This document shows positions 63,838-64,000 of a DNA stretch of 64,000 bases, one piece after another (position 1 is the stretch's first letter; each line of letters begins with the position of its first letter). The DNA comes from Sphingobium sp. Leaf26. Lineage in GTDB: Bacteria > Pseudomonadota > Alphaproteobacteria > Sphingomonadales > Sphingomonadaceae. The stretch is taken from contig NZ_LMKV01000012.1 of the NCBI RefSeq assembly GCF_001421665.1, forward strand, positions 330,185 through 394,184, in the 5' to 3' direction. Below the pieces are notes generated by a model that saw only the letters and a program-made list of their open reading frames with translations, ran no database searches and had not been told where the DNA came from. The position numbers and the translations under genes were made by a program.

Positions 63838-64000
63838 TTAAACCTTGGCCTTCGAAGCAAAGGCCGCCACCTCCTGCATCAGCGCAAATGTCAGGCTGCG
63901 CGTGGCGATTTCCCGCGCTTTTTCGCGCGGCAGGGCCAATGCGCCGGCCATCGCGCCGCCCAGTTGCGAATCACCCAGCGCGAACAGGACCAGCATCAGC
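63838..64000 (-). CDS. C-terminal end of a gene cut by the right edge
   Basis: A minus-strand frame enters from the right edge and ends at TAA 63838-63840. About 53 residues are visible (LMLVLFALGDSQLGGAMAGA, then LPREKAREIATRSLTFALMQ and AAFASKAKV). It is Ala-rich and helical. On the same strand and upstream of obgE. Identity cannot be judged from this fragment. Confidence 0.55.
   Translation of the reverse strand, partial: LMLVLFALGDSQLGGAMAGALALPREKAREIATRSLTFALMQEVAAFASKAKV

Overview
The window looks like chromosomal DNA of an alphaproteobacterium of the family Sphingomonadaceae, most likely Sphingobium or Sphingomonas. This is inferred from the high GC content, the split F1 operon order atpH-A-G-D-C without F0 genes, a very short epsilon subunit, the phoR-pstSCAB-phoU-phoB operon, the patatin/3-hydroxybutyrate dehydrogenase pair and several families of small palindromic intergenic repeats. 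I could not run database searches. Family calls rest on motifs and residue patterns read from the sequence.

Layout. 1-7.2 kb (minus strand): the 3'-truncated gene of a membrane protein, then the F1 ATP synthase operon atpH-atpA-[LysE-family exporter]-atpG-atpD-[repeat]-atpC with a clear terminator behind atpC. 7.2-22.7 kb: housekeeping and repair genes, including a secreted trypsin-like protease, ada, an HExxH metallopeptidase, DUF1289, priA, transaldolase, tRNA-Arg(UCU), an MFS symporter, a queuosine-precursor transporter, a PAS-GGDEF protein, fmt-truA and recR/def. 22.7-30.0 kb: the complete phosphate-starvation operon phoR-pstS-pstC-pstA-pstB-phoU-phoB, with a candidate Pho box before pstS.

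30.1-36.1 kb (plus strand): the most interesting block. It holds a small Tat-exported protein, a GT4 glycosyltransferase, then a tightly overlapping trio made of a PqqD-like peptide chaperone, an HprK-related kinase and an NTP_transf_5-type nucleotidyltransferase, followed by two secreted proteins. The trio matches what I recall as the functionally uncharacterised HPr-rel-A system. I suggest the Tat protein as a possible substrate.

36.1-43.1 kb: a decayed, plastic stretch. A repeat element supplies the stop codons of two convergent genes. A TetR/SDR pair follows in which the SDR gene is frameshifted by an exact 5-bp tandem duplication. Next come an M20 amidohydrolase, a ParDE toxin-antitoxin module with one nonsense codon in each gene, an S10 carboxypeptidase, a repeat-rich spacer and two AT-richer orphan genes.

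43.2-64 kb: mostly core genes: bdhA-patatin, a YpfJ-type metallopeptidase, a NepR-like small protein, glnE-bcp-DUF455, an M23 peptidase, erpA, xthA, DUF2239, a lipoprotein overlapping a large DUF3376-type patatin gene, an EEP hydrolase, radA with a consensus alphaproteobacterial SOS box, cvpA, and obgE-proB-epimerase. The right edge cuts a gene upstream of obgE.

Two broken genes, a 30-residue membrane ORF, both edge-truncated genes and several start-codon corrections were found by reading the raw sequence.
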